This document shows, in pieces, positions 34,920 through 43,258 of a stretch of 64,000 nucleotides of DNA. A program made the translations under genes and the position numbers. The notes beneath the pieces are model-generated. The model saw only the letters and a list, made by a program, of their open reading frames with translations. It made no database searches and had not been told where the DNA came from. The stretch spans positions 481,239 through 545,238 of the forward strand of contig NZ_CH902584.1 in the NCBI RefSeq assembly GCF_000152845.1, written 5' to 3'. The DNA is from Roseovarius sp. 217 (lineage in GTDB: Bacteria; Pseudomonadota; Alphaproteobacteria; Rhodobacterales; Rhodobacteraceae). Position 1 is the first letter of the stretch, and each line of letters starts with the position of its first letter.

Positions 34920-35729
34920 ATGCCCATCAGTCAGATTGCCCTGCCCCTCTTTTTGCCCGCCAGCCGGTTGGATCGCCTTGCCAAGGCGCAGGCCGCCGGT
35001 GCGGATGCCATTCTGCTCGACCTTGAAGATGCAGTTGCCGAAGAGGACAAGGCAAACGCCCGTGCGGCATTGCGTGATCTTCCTGCGCGTCGGTCCGGCG
35101 CTGTGCCGGTGCTGGTGCGCCTCAATGCCGCCGACAGCGCGTTTTACGCCGAAGATGTCGCGGTTCTCGGCGGGTTGGCGATTGATGGCCTGATCCTGCC
35201 CAAGGCGGAGGACGCAGAGACCTGCGCCGTCCTCGCAGCGCAAACGGGACTGCCGGTGATCGGCCTCATCGAAACCGCCCTCGGGTTGCGCCGCGCCGAG
35301 AGCGTGGCGCGCGCCTGTGCCCGTCTTGCCTTTGGCTCGATTGATTATGCTGCTGATCTGGGGATCGCGCATACCCGCGAGGCATTGTTGCACGCGCGCG
35401 CCGAGCTTGTGCTGGCATCGCGCCTTGCCAATCGCCCGGCCCCTTGGGACGGCGTTACCCAAGGCATCAATGACGAGGCCGCAATCCTGAGCGATTGCCA
35501 GCACAGCGTCGAGATGGGGTTTGGCGGCAAGCTGATCATTCACCCCGCGCAGATTGCCCCGGCCCGGCGCGGGTTTGCCCCTTCTGAGGCTGAATTGGAC
35601 TGGGCGCGACGTGTTGTGGCCGCATGCTCTGAAACCGGAGCGGCCATCAAGCTGGATGGCCAGATGATCGACGCGCCCGTGGTCAAACGCGCGCAACAGA
35701 TCCTAGCGCGCGCGGGAGGTGCGGCATGA
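34920..35729 (+). CDS. HpcH/HpaI aldolase family, CitE-like lyase
   Basis: 269-residue TIM-barrel lyase of the CitE group. Key blocks: LFLPASRLDRLAKAQAAGAD (CoA-binding start), ILLDLEDAVAEEDKANAR (metal ligand region), VLVRLNAADSAFYAED (Arg), LILPKAEDAE (Lys-Ala-Glu), GLIETALGLRRAES and LAFGSIDYAADLG (second metal ligand). The C-terminal KLIIHPAQIA matches citrate-lyase beta and malyl/citramalyl-CoA lyases. It cleaves a 3-hydroxyacyl-CoA to acetyl-CoA or pyruvate plus an acid. Its stop overlaps the fumarase start in an ATGA. Malyl-CoA, citramalyl-CoA or citryl activity are all possible. Confidence 0.86.
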   Translation: MPISQIALPLFLPASRLDRLAKAQAAGADAILLDLEDAVAEEDKANARAALRDLPARRSGAVPVLVRLNAADSAFYAEDVAVLGGLAIDGLILPKAEDAETCAVLAAQTGLPVIGLIETALGLRRAESVARACARLAFGSIDYAADLGIAHTREALLHARAELVLASRLANRPAPWDGVTQGINDEAAILSDCQHSVEMGFGGKLIIHPAQIAPARRGFAPSEAELDWARRVVAACSETGAAIKLDGQMIDAPVVKRAQQILARAGGAA

Positions 35730-37231
35730 GCGGTAAAATCACTGAGGCGGATCTGATCGACAGTGTCGCGGACGCGCTGCAATATATTTCATATTACCAT
35801 ACGCCGGATTTCGTCACCGCGATGGCCCGCGCCTATGAGACGGAAGAAAGCCAATCCGCGCGCAATGCGATCCGGCAGATTCTGGTCAATTCGCGTATGT
35901 CGGCCTTTGACAAACGACCGCTCTGTCAGGACACCGGCAGCGTGAATGTCATTCTCGAAGTGGGCGTTGAGGCCCCCATCGACTGGCACCACGCGCCGCA
36001 GGACATGATCGACGAGGCGACGCGACGCGCCTATGCCTTTGCCGCCAACCCGCTGCGCGCCTCGATTGTCGCGGACCCACTGGGCGCGCGGCGCAACACG
36101 CGCGACAACACCCCGGCGATGATCCAGACCGAATTGGTGGCGGGTGACAAAGTGTCTGTCACGGTCTCGGCCAAGGGGGGCGGGTCAGAGAACAAGACGA
36201 AATTCGCCGTGTTGAACCCGTCGGATTCGGTGGCGGATTGGGTGGTGGACACGGTTGCCAAACTGGGGGCGGGATGGTGCCCGCCCGGGCTGATCGGACT
36301 GGGTGTGGGCGGCAGCGTCGACAAGGCGATGGCGATGGCCAAGCAGGCGCTGAACGATCCCATCGACATGACCGAGCTACAGGCGCGCGGCGCGCAAACC
36401 GCCGAAGAGGCGCTGCGGCTGGAGCTCTATGAGCGGATCAACGCGCTCGGCATCGGGGCGCAGGGGCTGGGCGGTCTGATCACCGTGCTTGATGTCAAGC
36501 TGCGCAGCTTTCCAACCCATGCCGCGTCCTTGCCGGTGGCGTTGATCCCCAATTGCGCCGCCACCCGGCATGTGCATTTCACGCTGGATGGCAGCGGCGC
36601 GGCAGAGTTTACCCCACCTGATCTGTCACTCTGGCCGGATCTGGAAGAGGGCGGCGTCACGGGGCGCCGGATTGATCTTGATGCGCTGGACGATGGCGTT
36701 CTGGCCTCGCTCAGCCCCGGCGATACGCTGCTTTTGTCTGGTCGGCTCTATACCGGGCGCGACGCCGCCCATCGCCGGATGCTCGAGGAACTGGATCAGG
36801 GCAAGCCGCTGCCCGTCGATCTGAAGGGGCGCGCGATTTATTATGTCGGCCCGGTCGATGCCGTTGGCGATGAGGTGATCGGCCCGGCAGGCCCGACAAC
36901 ATCCACCCGCATGGACAAGTTCACGGGTCCCCTGCTCGCAGCATCGGGTCTCAAGGTGATGATCGGCAAGGCCGAGCGCGGGCCTGCGGCCATCGAGGTC
37001 ATCCGCCAGCATGGTGCGGTCTATCTGATTGCTGTCGGGGGTGCGGCCTATCTGGTCTCCAAGGCGATCAAGCGTGCCCGGCCTGTCGCCTATCAGGATC
37101 TTGGCATGGAGGCGATTTACGAGATCGAGGTCAAGGACATGCCCGTGACTGTGGCGGTCGATACCAAGGGGGCCTCGATTCACAACAGCGGGCCGAAGCA
37201 ATGGGCGAGGGTGCCGCAACTGGCCAAATGA
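35726..37231 (+). CDS. Class I (iron-sulfur) fumarate hydratase family
   Basis: 501-residue fused class I fumarase. The N-terminal alpha-type half carries the three candidate cluster cysteines (Cys67 in LCQDTG, Cys185 in WCPPG, Cys277 in PNCAA). The C-terminal beta-type half has GPTTSTRMDKFTGPLLAASG and AVGGAAYLVSKAIKRARPV. Such enzymes interconvert fumarate and malate, or mesaconate and citramalate, or act on tartrate. Coupling to a CitE-like lyase gene and a thioesterase gene suggests a role in mesaconate/citramalate or C4 dicarboxylate turnover rather than in the TCA cycle. That choice is an inference; the family assignment is firm. Confidence 0.9.
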   Translation: MSGKITEADLIDSVADALQYISYYHTPDFVTAMARAYETEESQSARNAIRQILVNSRMSAFDKRPLCQDTGSVNVILEVGVEAPIDWHHAPQDMIDEATRRAYAFAANPLRASIVADPLGARRNTRDNTPAMIQTELVAGDKVSVTVSAKGGGSENKTKFAVLNPSDSVADWVVDTVAKLGAGWCPPGLIGLGVGGSVDKAMAMAKQALNDPIDMTELQARGAQTAEEALRLELYERINALGIGAQGLGGLITVLDVKLRSFPTHAASLPVALIPNCAATRHVHFTLDGSGAAEFTPPDLSLWPDLEEGGVTGRRIDLDALDDGVLASLSPGDTLLLSGRLYTGRDAAHRRMLEELDQGKPLPVDLKGRAIYYVGPVDAVGDEVIGPAGPTTSTRMDKFTGPLLAASGLKVMIGKAERGPAAIEVIRQHGAVYLIAVGGAAYLVSKAIKRARPVAYQDLGMEAIYEIEVKDMPVTVAVDTKGASIHNSGPKQWARVPQLAK

Positions 37232-37566
37232 GAAGAGGGCCGGATCACGTCAGTCTGTCATGATTTGCAGGGACTGGGGCCGGTGTATTCATCCGGTGGT
37301 GGCCTGAAGCGGACCTTGGTCCCGTGCGGTAAGCCGCGCGGTGCCCGTCTGTCGGGTGGGCGCTGCACGTCAGTCGGCTGTCACTTTATGCTTGCCAAAT
37401 ACATCCGCATTATCAGTGTGTTGTGACGTCGCAAAAGCGCCCGCCCGGTGGGGCGGACGGGCGCTGCGCGGCGGCGCGTACCGCGCCTTGATTCCGCGCA
37501 CGGGTTCTTTGGCCAAGGGCAGCGATAGACCAATCGCGTGTCTTCGTCCTGTTTCCGAAGACCGCT
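37232..37566. other. Convergent intergenic region between the fumarase and SDR genes
   Basis: A 335-bp gap between two convergent operons. It contains a strong hairpin (37436-37465) that would terminate the minus-strand liv operon, and no other structure I can name. Confidence 0.6.
37432..37465 (-). terminator. Rho-independent terminator of the liv-ALDH-SDR operon
   Basis: AGCGCCCG (37436-37443) pairs with CGGGCGCT (37458-37465); further inner pairing is possible (CCGCCC with GGGCGG). On the minus-strand transcript the stem is followed by UUUUGC. It lies about 100 bp after the SDR stop codon, the end of the long minus-strand operon. Confidence 0.75.
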
Positions 37567-38316
37567 TTAGATCGTACGCCCGCCGTCAACCTCAAGCACG
37601 ACGCCAGTTATGAAATCCGCCTCGTCCGAGGCGAGGTAGAGGGCTGCGTTAGCGATGTCGCGGGCTTCAGAGAGGCGGCCCATGGGGATCGTGGAGATGA
37701 AGCGCGCGCGGTTCTCGGGCGTGTCGGGCATGCCCATGAACTGCTCCAGCAGACCGGTCGCGCCCATCACTGGCGCGATGCAGCAGACGCGGATCTTGTC
37801 GGGGGCGAGTTCCACGGCCAGCGAGCGCGTCATCAGGTTAACGGCACCCTTGGACGAGTTATACCATGTCAGACCGGGGCGCGGGCGGATCCCGGCAGTT
37901 GAACCGACATTGATCATCACCCCGCCCCCGGCGGCACGCCAGAGCGGCACGCAGGTTTTGGTCATATGAAAGATCGACAACACGTTGATATCGTAGATCT
38001 TGCGAAAGGTCGCCTCATCGGTGTCCATCAGCGGGCTGTTGGCATTGGTCCAACCGGCATTGTTAACCACGATGTCGAGGCCACCAAAGGCCGCGACGGT
38101 CGCGTCAACCGCCGCCTGAACCTGATCGCCCTTGGACACATCGCAGGTCACGGCAATGGCATTCTCGCCCAGTTCCTTGGCCACGGCGCGCGCGCCAGCC
38201 TCGTTCATATCGACCACGGCAACCTTGGCACCTTCGCGGATATAGGTCTCGGCAATGCCCTTGCCAAAGCCGGAGGCGGCCCCGGTCACAAGTGTTCGTT
38301 TTCCTTGCAGTCTCAT
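37567..38316 (-). CDS. Short-chain dehydrogenase/reductase
   Basis: 249-residue classical SDR. NAD(P) motif TGAASGFGKGIAE (residues about 11-23), NNAGWTNANS, catalytic Ser in MINVGSTAGIRPR and the YxxxK pair in WYNSSKGAVNLM. The usual Tyr of YxxxK appears as Ser here or shifted: the sequence reads TWYNSSKG, with Tyr then NSSK, i.e. Y-N-S-S-K, which is correct spacing. Asp in the VVDMNEAG segment favours NAD. It ends the operon that encodes the transporter and aldehyde dehydrogenase, and probably oxidises an alcohol or 3-hydroxy acid from the same substrate. Confidence 0.87.
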   Translation of the reverse strand: MRLQGKRTLVTGAASGFGKGIAETYIREGAKVAVVDMNEAGARAVAKELGENAIAVTCDVSKGDQVQAAVDATVAAFGGLDIVVNNAGWTNANSPLMDTDEATFRKIYDINVLSIFHMTKTCVPLWRAAGGGVMINVGSTAGIRPRPGLTWYNSSKGAVNLMTRSLAVELAPDKIRVCCIAPVMGATGLLEQFMGMPDTPENRARFISTIPMGRLSEARDIANAALYLASDEADFITGVVLEVDGGRTI

Positions 38317-38358
38317 CTTGCGTTCCTTTGGTCTGGTCGTTGCCGCCCGCAGCAGGGC

Positions 38359-39825
38359 CTAGCCGTGATTGTTGATGATCGTCTTGATATGCGAAAACTC
38401 GAGCAGCGCGGCAAAGCCCTTTTCGCGGCCATGGCCGGACTTGCGGATACCACCAAAGGGCAATTCAACGCCGCCGCCCGCGCCGTAGCCGTTGATGAAA
38501 ACCTGACCGCAGCGCATCGCCTTGGCCACCCGTTGCTGGCGTCCGCCATCGCGGGTCCAGACCGAGGCGACCAGCCCATAGTCGGTGTTGTTCGCAATCG
38601 AGATCGCGTCGGCCTCATCCTCGAACGGGATGATGCAGAGCACGGGGCCAAACACCTCTTCTTGCGCAATCCGCGCCTTGGGACCGCAGGGGCCAAACAC
38701 GGCGGGGGCCACGTAATAGCCGCCCTCGGGCGCATCCTCGCGGACAATGCCACGCGCCATCAACGGCGCGTCGGCCTCGGCGATATAGGTCTCGACCCGT
38801 TTCTTCTGCTTGGCCGAAATCAGCGGCCCCAGCACCGCATCCTCACCGGAATCCGAGGCCGCCACCGCACTGAACCGGGCGGTCAGTTCGGCTACGGCCC
38901 GCTCATAAATGCCACGCTGCAACAGCACGCGGGTGCCCGCCGAACAGGTTTGCCCGCCATTCTGGATCACGGCATTGACCAGAAACGGCATCGCGGCGTC
39001 GAGATCGGCGTCGTCGAACACGATCTGTGGGGACTTGCCACCCAGTTCCAGCGTGCAGCCGATGAAATTCTTGGCCGCAGCGGTCTGAATCATGACGCCC
39101 ACCTCCGGGGAGCCGGTGAAAGAGATAAAGTCGATGTTTTTGTGGTCGGCCAGTGCCTGACCTGCCACCGCCCCGCGCCCCGTGACGATATTGATGGCAC
39201 CGGGCGGAAAGCCCACGTCAAGCGCCAGTTCCGCAATCCGAAGCGCGCTGAGGCAGGCATCCTCGGCGGGTTTCAGCACCGTGGCATTGCCCATGGCCAG
39301 CGCCGGGGCGACCGAGCGGCCAAACATTTGCGCCGGATAATTCCACGGGATGATATGGCCGGTCACGCCATGCGGTTCGCGGTGTACCTCGACGTTATAG
39401 CCGTTGAGAAAGGGCACAATCTCGCCGTGCACCTTGTCCGCCGCGCCGCCGTAAAACTCAAAATAGCGCGCTGTGACCTTCATGTCGGCGCGGGCCTGTG
39501 CGATCGGCTTGCCGTTGTCGCGTCGCTCCAATTGCGCCAGCGGTTCGACATTCTCAAGGATACGCTCAGAGAGGCGGATCATCAGGCGGCCGCGCTCTGC
39601 GGCGGTCAGCTTGGACCACTCGCCGCCGTCAAAGGCCGCGCGCGCCGCTGCGACGGCTGCGTCGATATCGGCGGCATCGCTGTCGGCGATCTGCGCAAAG
39701 GGCAGCCCGTCAATCGGCGAGAGGACATCCATCACCTTGCCGGAGAGTGCCGGAACCCAATCGTTGCCAATCAGGTTCAGAGGCTTGGGGATGACCAGCT
39801 TTGCATTGGTGTCAGTGTCTTTCAT
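38359..39825 (-). CDS. NAD(P)-dependent aldehyde dehydrogenase
   Basis: 488-residue ALDH-superfamily enzyme. The cofactor motif FTGSPEVG (about 224), catalytic Glu in LELGGKSPQIVF (about 250), catalytic Cys in NGGQTCSAGTR (about 288) and EEVFGPVLCIIPF are intact. The ATG overlaps the livF stop as ATGA, so it is made from the same mRNA as the transporter. With the divergent alcohol dehydrogenase at 45027 it would oxidise an imported alcohol or aldehyde to the acid. Confidence 0.9.
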   Translation of the reverse strand: MKDTDTNAKLVIPKPLNLIGNDWVPALSGKVMDVLSPIDGLPFAQIADSDAADIDAAVAAARAAFDGGEWSKLTAAERGRLMIRLSERILENVEPLAQLERRDNGKPIAQARADMKVTARYFEFYGGAADKVHGEIVPFLNGYNVEVHREPHGVTGHIIPWNYPAQMFGRSVAPALAMGNATVLKPAEDACLSALRIAELALDVGFPPGAINIVTGRGAVAGQALADHKNIDFISFTGSPEVGVMIQTAAAKNFIGCTLELGGKSPQIVFDDADLDAAMPFLVNAVIQNGGQTCSAGTRVLLQRGIYERAVAELTARFSAVAASDSGEDAVLGPLISAKQKKRVETYIAEADAPLMARGIVREDAPEGGYYVAPAVFGPCGPKARIAQEEVFGPVLCIIPFEDEADAISIANNTDYGLVASVWTRDGGRQQRVAKAMRCGQVFINGYGAGGGVELPFGGIRKSGHGREKGFAALLEFSHIKTIINNHG

Positions 39826-40502
39826 GCCTTGGTTCCTTCCGGTTCAAGAGAGCCCTCGGCGACTTCGCCCCGCTCGATCACAAGCGTACGATCCGCAAAG
39901 CCGCGCAGCAAAGAGGGGTTGGATTCCGTGATGATCAGCGTGATTGAACGATCTGTATCGCGCAAGGTCCGAAGCGCCTCGGCGTAGCGTTGTGCGAGCG
40001 CAGGCGCGAGCCCCTGAAACGGCTCGTCGAGCATGATGAGCTTGGTGCCCAGCATCAGGGCGCGCGCCAGAGCCACCATCTTACCCTGCCCGCCCGACAC
40101 GGTGCCGCCGGGACGTTGGGCCAAATCACGCAATTCGGGCAGGACGGTATAGGCGCGGTCCAGACGACGCGTGGTCTCGGCCTTGCCCAGCCGCGCCGCC
40201 TGTGCGGGCAAAAGAATGTTTTCCTCGATGGTAAAGGCCGCAAAGAGCCGCCGATCCTCGGGCGCATAGCCAATCCCCAGACCGGGCCGCTTGGGCGGGT
40301 GCAGGGCGTTGATGGGCTGGCCTTCAAACAGGATCTCGCCGCTGGCCGTGGTAAACCCCATGATGGTGCGCAAGAGCGTCGTCTTGCCTGCGCCGTTGCG
40401 ACCGATCAAGGCCACGGTTTCGGCCGCGCCAATCCGAAAGGTCAGGTCGCGCAGGATCGGGATGATCCCGATCGAGGCATTCACATTGCGTAATTCCAAC
40501 AT
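39822..40502 (-). CDS. livF: Branched-chain-type ABC transporter ATP-binding protein (LivF type)
   Basis: 226-residue ATPase: Walker A GRNGAGKTTLLR, Q-loop GYAPEDRRLF, signature VSGGQGKMVALARAL, Walker B LIMLDEPFQGLAP and ITESN in place of the usual H-loop His. Position 5 of the H-loop is Glu-Ser (TLIITESNP); LivF proteins often have VEQ there. Shorter and simpler than LivG, as usual. It overlaps livG by one base and the ALDH gene by four. Confidence 0.9.
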   Translation of the reverse strand: MLELRNVNASIGIIPILRDLTFRIGAAETVALIGRNGAGKTTLLRTIMGFTTASGEILFEGQPINALHPPKRPGLGIGYAPEDRRLFAAFTIEENILLPAQAARLGKAETTRRLDRAYTVLPELRDLAQRPGGTVSGGQGKMVALARALMLGTKLIMLDEPFQGLAPALAQRYAEALRTLRDTDRSITLIITESNPSLLRGFADRTLVIERGEVAEGSLEPEGTKA

Positions 40503-41251
40503 CAGACCACCTCTCCGATCACGTCCCGGATCACGTCGGGATGTTCCAGAATTTCCGCAGGCGTACCGCGCAACTGCACATTACCGCTGTTCCAGACCGC
40601 CACCTCATCAGCGTACTTCTCGACGATTCCCATGTCATGCTCGACAAAGACCGAGGTGACATTGGCCTCTTTCAACGCGCCGATCAGGATTTCCATGATT
40701 GCGTGTTTTTCGGACGAGGCCACGCCAGAGGTGGGCTCGTCCATCAAAAGCAGGCGGGGTTTGAGCGCAAGAGCCACGGCGATGTCGATCAGTTTGCGCT
40801 GCCCCTCGGGCAGTTCCACGACCAGAGCATCGGCCACGTCGGCGCACCCCACCATATCCAGCAGATTCAGCATTTCGGTGCGTTCCGGGATGGCATGCAT
40901 ATCAACCAGCGGATTGCGTCGTTTCTGCCGTGCCGAAGCGGCAATCAGCAGGTTTTCCAGCGCCGTGTGCTCGGTAAAGAGTTGTGGGATCTGAAAGGCG
41001 CGCGCGACACCGCGATCCACGATCTTGCGCGGAGGCAGCGGCGTGATGTCCTGTCCCTCGAAGAGAACCTGCCCTTTGCTGGGTTTGAGCCAGCCGGTGC
41101 AAATGTTGAGAAACGTCGTCTTGCCTGCGCCGTTGGGACCGATGATTGCCAGGTTTTTACCGGCATTGATCGTCAAAGAGACATTGTCCGCCGCTGTGAT
41201 CCCGCCGAATTTGATCGTCAGGTTGCGGGTTTCCAGAAGAACCTCGGTCAT
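40502..41251 (-). CDS. livG: Branched-chain-type ABC transporter ATP-binding protein (LivG type)
   Basis: 249-residue ATPase: Walker A GPNGAGKTTFLN, family-specific GVARAFQIPQLF, signature-like LPEGQRKLIDIAVALA (SGGQ replaced by PEGQ), Walker B LLLMDEPTSGVASSE and H-loop VEHDMGIV. LivG-type ATPases often have a variant signature, so this is not evidence of inactivity. It pairs with LivF under the LivHM permeases. The ATG overlaps the livM stop in an ATGA. Confidence 0.9.
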   Translation of the reverse strand: MTEVLLETRNLTIKFGGITAADNVSLTINAGKNLAIIGPNGAGKTTFLNICTGWLKPSKGQVLFEGQDITPLPPRKIVDRGVARAFQIPQLFTEHTALENLLIAASARQKRRNPLVDMHAIPERTEMLNLLDMVGCADVADALVVELPEGQRKLIDIAVALALKPRLLLMDEPTSGVASSEKHAIMEILIGALKEANVTSVFVEHDMGIVEKYADEVAVWNSGNVQLRGTPAEILEHPDVIRDVIGEVV

Positions 41252-42270
41252 TTGCGGTCTCCTGTCTTGGCCGATGGCTTGGTCGTATCGCGCTTAAAGG
41301 CGGACTCGAGAATGCCAATCAGACCACCCGGGGCAAACAGGATGATGATGAGCAAAAAGCCCCCGAGGATCATTTGCCAAATGTCACCGGCATAGACCGA
41401 GGCATAGGTGCGCACGACCTCGTAGATCAGCGCGCCAAGGAAGGCCCCCTGCACCGATCCGGCCCCACCCAACACGGCGATGAACACCATTTCCGCCGAG
41501 CGCACCCACCAGACATATTCAGGTGTCACGACGCCTTGGGCCATGCCCATCATCACCCCGCCAACGCCACAGAGCGCCGCCGACAAGAGGTAACCGGACA
41601 AGAGCGCCCGCTTGGGCGAGATACCGAGATATTCGAGCCGGGTTTCATTGGTTTTGATGGTCTGAAAGAGCTGCCCCACGGGCGAGGCAAACCAACGATG
41701 CGTGAACCAGCCCAGCGCCACCATAAGCACCAGAACCGAGTAATAGAGCACCATATTGAACTGGACATGATCCAGCGCCTGACCAAACACCGTCGGGCGG
41801 GTGAAGCGCAGGCCATCGGCGCCACCGGTCAGGTGATAGAACTTCTCGAGGATCGACCAGAAAATCATCGAGAACGCCAGATTGAGCATGCCAAAGAAAA
41901 TGCCGCGATAGCGCACCACGAAGAGCCCAACAAAGAGCCCCGCCACGATGGCCCCCAACACCCCGACAATCAGAATGACAAAGAAATCGGTTGCGGGCAT
42001 TGACGTCATCAGGAACGCCCCCGCATAGGCCGCAATGCCGAAATAGAGCGCATGGCCAAAGGACACCTGCCCGGCCCGCAAGAGGACGGTAACGCCCAGA
42101 ACGGCCAACCCCTTGGCCAAGGCGAAATTGACCAAAAGCTGCATTGAAGGCACTAGAAAGGGCACAGCGATAATCACCGCCATTCCAACGATCCAGAGCC
42201 ATGAAAGAGGGGATGTCATGCGGGCATTCACCTTGTTTGACGGCTTGCTTGACTGTGTTCGGGTGGGCAT
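41248..42270 (-). CDS. livM: Branched-chain-type ABC transporter permease (LivM type)
   Basis: 340-residue inner-membrane permease with about nine helices. Family blocks include GLAVLGVTVLLRAGQVSFGHAL (quoted in part), FAMLNLAFSM-like GMLNLAFSMIFW, and the EAA-like loop SPKRALLSGYLLSAALCGVGG. A start at ATG 42219 (MTSPLSWLW) is also possible; 42270 has GAGG just upstream, overlapping the end region of livH. It forms the translocation pore with LivH. Confidence 0.88.
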   Translation of the reverse strand: MPTRTQSSKPSNKVNARMTSPLSWLWIVGMAVIIAVPFLVPSMQLLVNFALAKGLAVLGVTVLLRAGQVSFGHALYFGIAAYAGAFLMTSMPATDFFVILIVGVLGAIVAGLFVGLFVVRYRGIFFGMLNLAFSMIFWSILEKFYHLTGGADGLRFTRPTVFGQALDHVQFNMVLYYSVLVLMVALGWFTHRWFASPVGQLFQTIKTNETRLEYLGISPKRALLSGYLLSAALCGVGGVMMGMAQGVVTPEYVWWVRSAEMVFIAVLGGAGSVQGAFLGALIYEVVRTYASVYAGDIWQMILGGFLLIIILFAPGGLIGILESAFKRDTTKPSAKTGDRK

Positions 42271-42278
42271 GTCCGGCC

Positions 42279-43184
42279 TCAGATCTTGCGTGCGGCTGGA
42301 CTGCCAAACAGCCCTTCGGGGCGCACCAGCAGGACCAGAACCATGATGAGATAGGGCACAAGCACGGAGATTTCAGGATAGAGATAAACGGCAAAGGATC
42401 GACCTAGACCGATCATCAGAGCCGTGAGCGCAGCGCCCTCGATCTGTCCAAGCCCAGCGGTGGCCACCACGGCAAAGGATAGCACGATCATATCCGCCCC
42501 CATGCCCGGCAGGATCGATGTCGTCGGAGAGGCCAGCGCGCCGCCCAACCCGGCCAGAACAGCGCCGATGACGAAGGTGAAGAGAAACACCCGGTCGGCA
42601 TCAATGCCGATGGATTGCGCCGCTTCGCGATCCTCTGTGGTGGCGGTGATCAGCTTGCCTATAATCGTGTGACGCAAGAAAAAGCGCATGCCCAGCAACA
42701 GAACCACCGCGATCAACGGCAACAGGATCAGTTGATAGGCGGTATAGGTCACGCCAAACACGGTGACATTGCCCAGCACTTGCAAGGCAGAGGAATTGAA
42801 ATAGGGCTGCGTGCCCCAGACCAGCCGCTGCACGTCCTCAAGGATCATGAACACCGCGAAGGTCACAAGAAGTTGGAGCACCTCTGATTTCTGATAGATC
42901 CGGCGCAGCAGGAAATATTCCAGCGGTGCGCCGATCACGATCCCCACGAGGATTGCCGAGACGATCATCAGCGGAAAGGCAAAGGCCGGAGCAAAACCGA
43001 GGGCCAGAAAATATCCCACCAACGAGACCGTTGTATAGGCGCCGATCGCATAGAGCGAACCATGCGCGACGTTCAGGATACGCATGACGCCAAAGATCAG
43101 GGTGAGACCGAGCGCCACAATGAACACTAGCGCGGCATAGGCCACACCGTCGAACAGGGCGAGCAGGAAGATCGAGAAATTCAT
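42279..43184 (-). CDS. livH: Branched-chain-type ABC transporter permease (LivH type)
   Basis: 301-residue permease with eight or so helices. The N-terminal FGVMRILNVAHGSLYAIGAY and the loop IDADRVFLFTFVIGAVLAGLGG are hallmarks of LivH-type proteins. It is the first permease gene after the binding-protein gene, separated from it by a hairpin-containing 74-bp spacer. Confidence 0.91.
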   Translation of the reverse strand: MNFSIFLLALFDGVAYAALVFIVALGLTLIFGVMRILNVAHGSLYAIGAYTTVSLVGYFLALGFAPAFAFPLMIVSAILVGIVIGAPLEYFLLRRIYQKSEVLQLLVTFAVFMILEDVQRLVWGTQPYFNSSALQVLGNVTVFGVTYTAYQLILLPLIAVVLLLGMRFFLRHTIIGKLITATTEDREAAQSIGIDADRVFLFTFVIGAVLAGLGGALASPTTSILPGMGADMIVLSFAVVATAGLGQIEGAALTALMIGLGRSFAVYLYPEISVLVPYLIMVLVLLVRPEGLFGSPAARKI

Positions 43185-43210
43185 GTGCTGATCCCGGGTA
43201 TTTCAAGGAC

Positions 43211-43240
43211 ACGGAGAGGGCAATCTATGGCCCTCTCCGT
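43211..43240 (-). terminator. Hairpin between binding-protein gene and livH
   Basis: ACGGAGAGGG (43211-43220) and CCCTCTCCGT (43231-43240) form a perfect 10-bp stem with a 10-base loop. No U-tract follows. As with the dpp and phn operons, it follows directly after the binding-protein gene and probably stabilises its mRNA or attenuates permease expression. Confidence 0.65.
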
Positions 43241-43258
43241 TAAGTTTACAAGCGTGGT

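Noticed and set aside
37966..39987. 673-codon plus-strand open frame opposite the ALDH and SDR genes
   Set aside because: The opposite strand encodes intact SDR and ALDH with catalytic residues; the long frame is a shadow.
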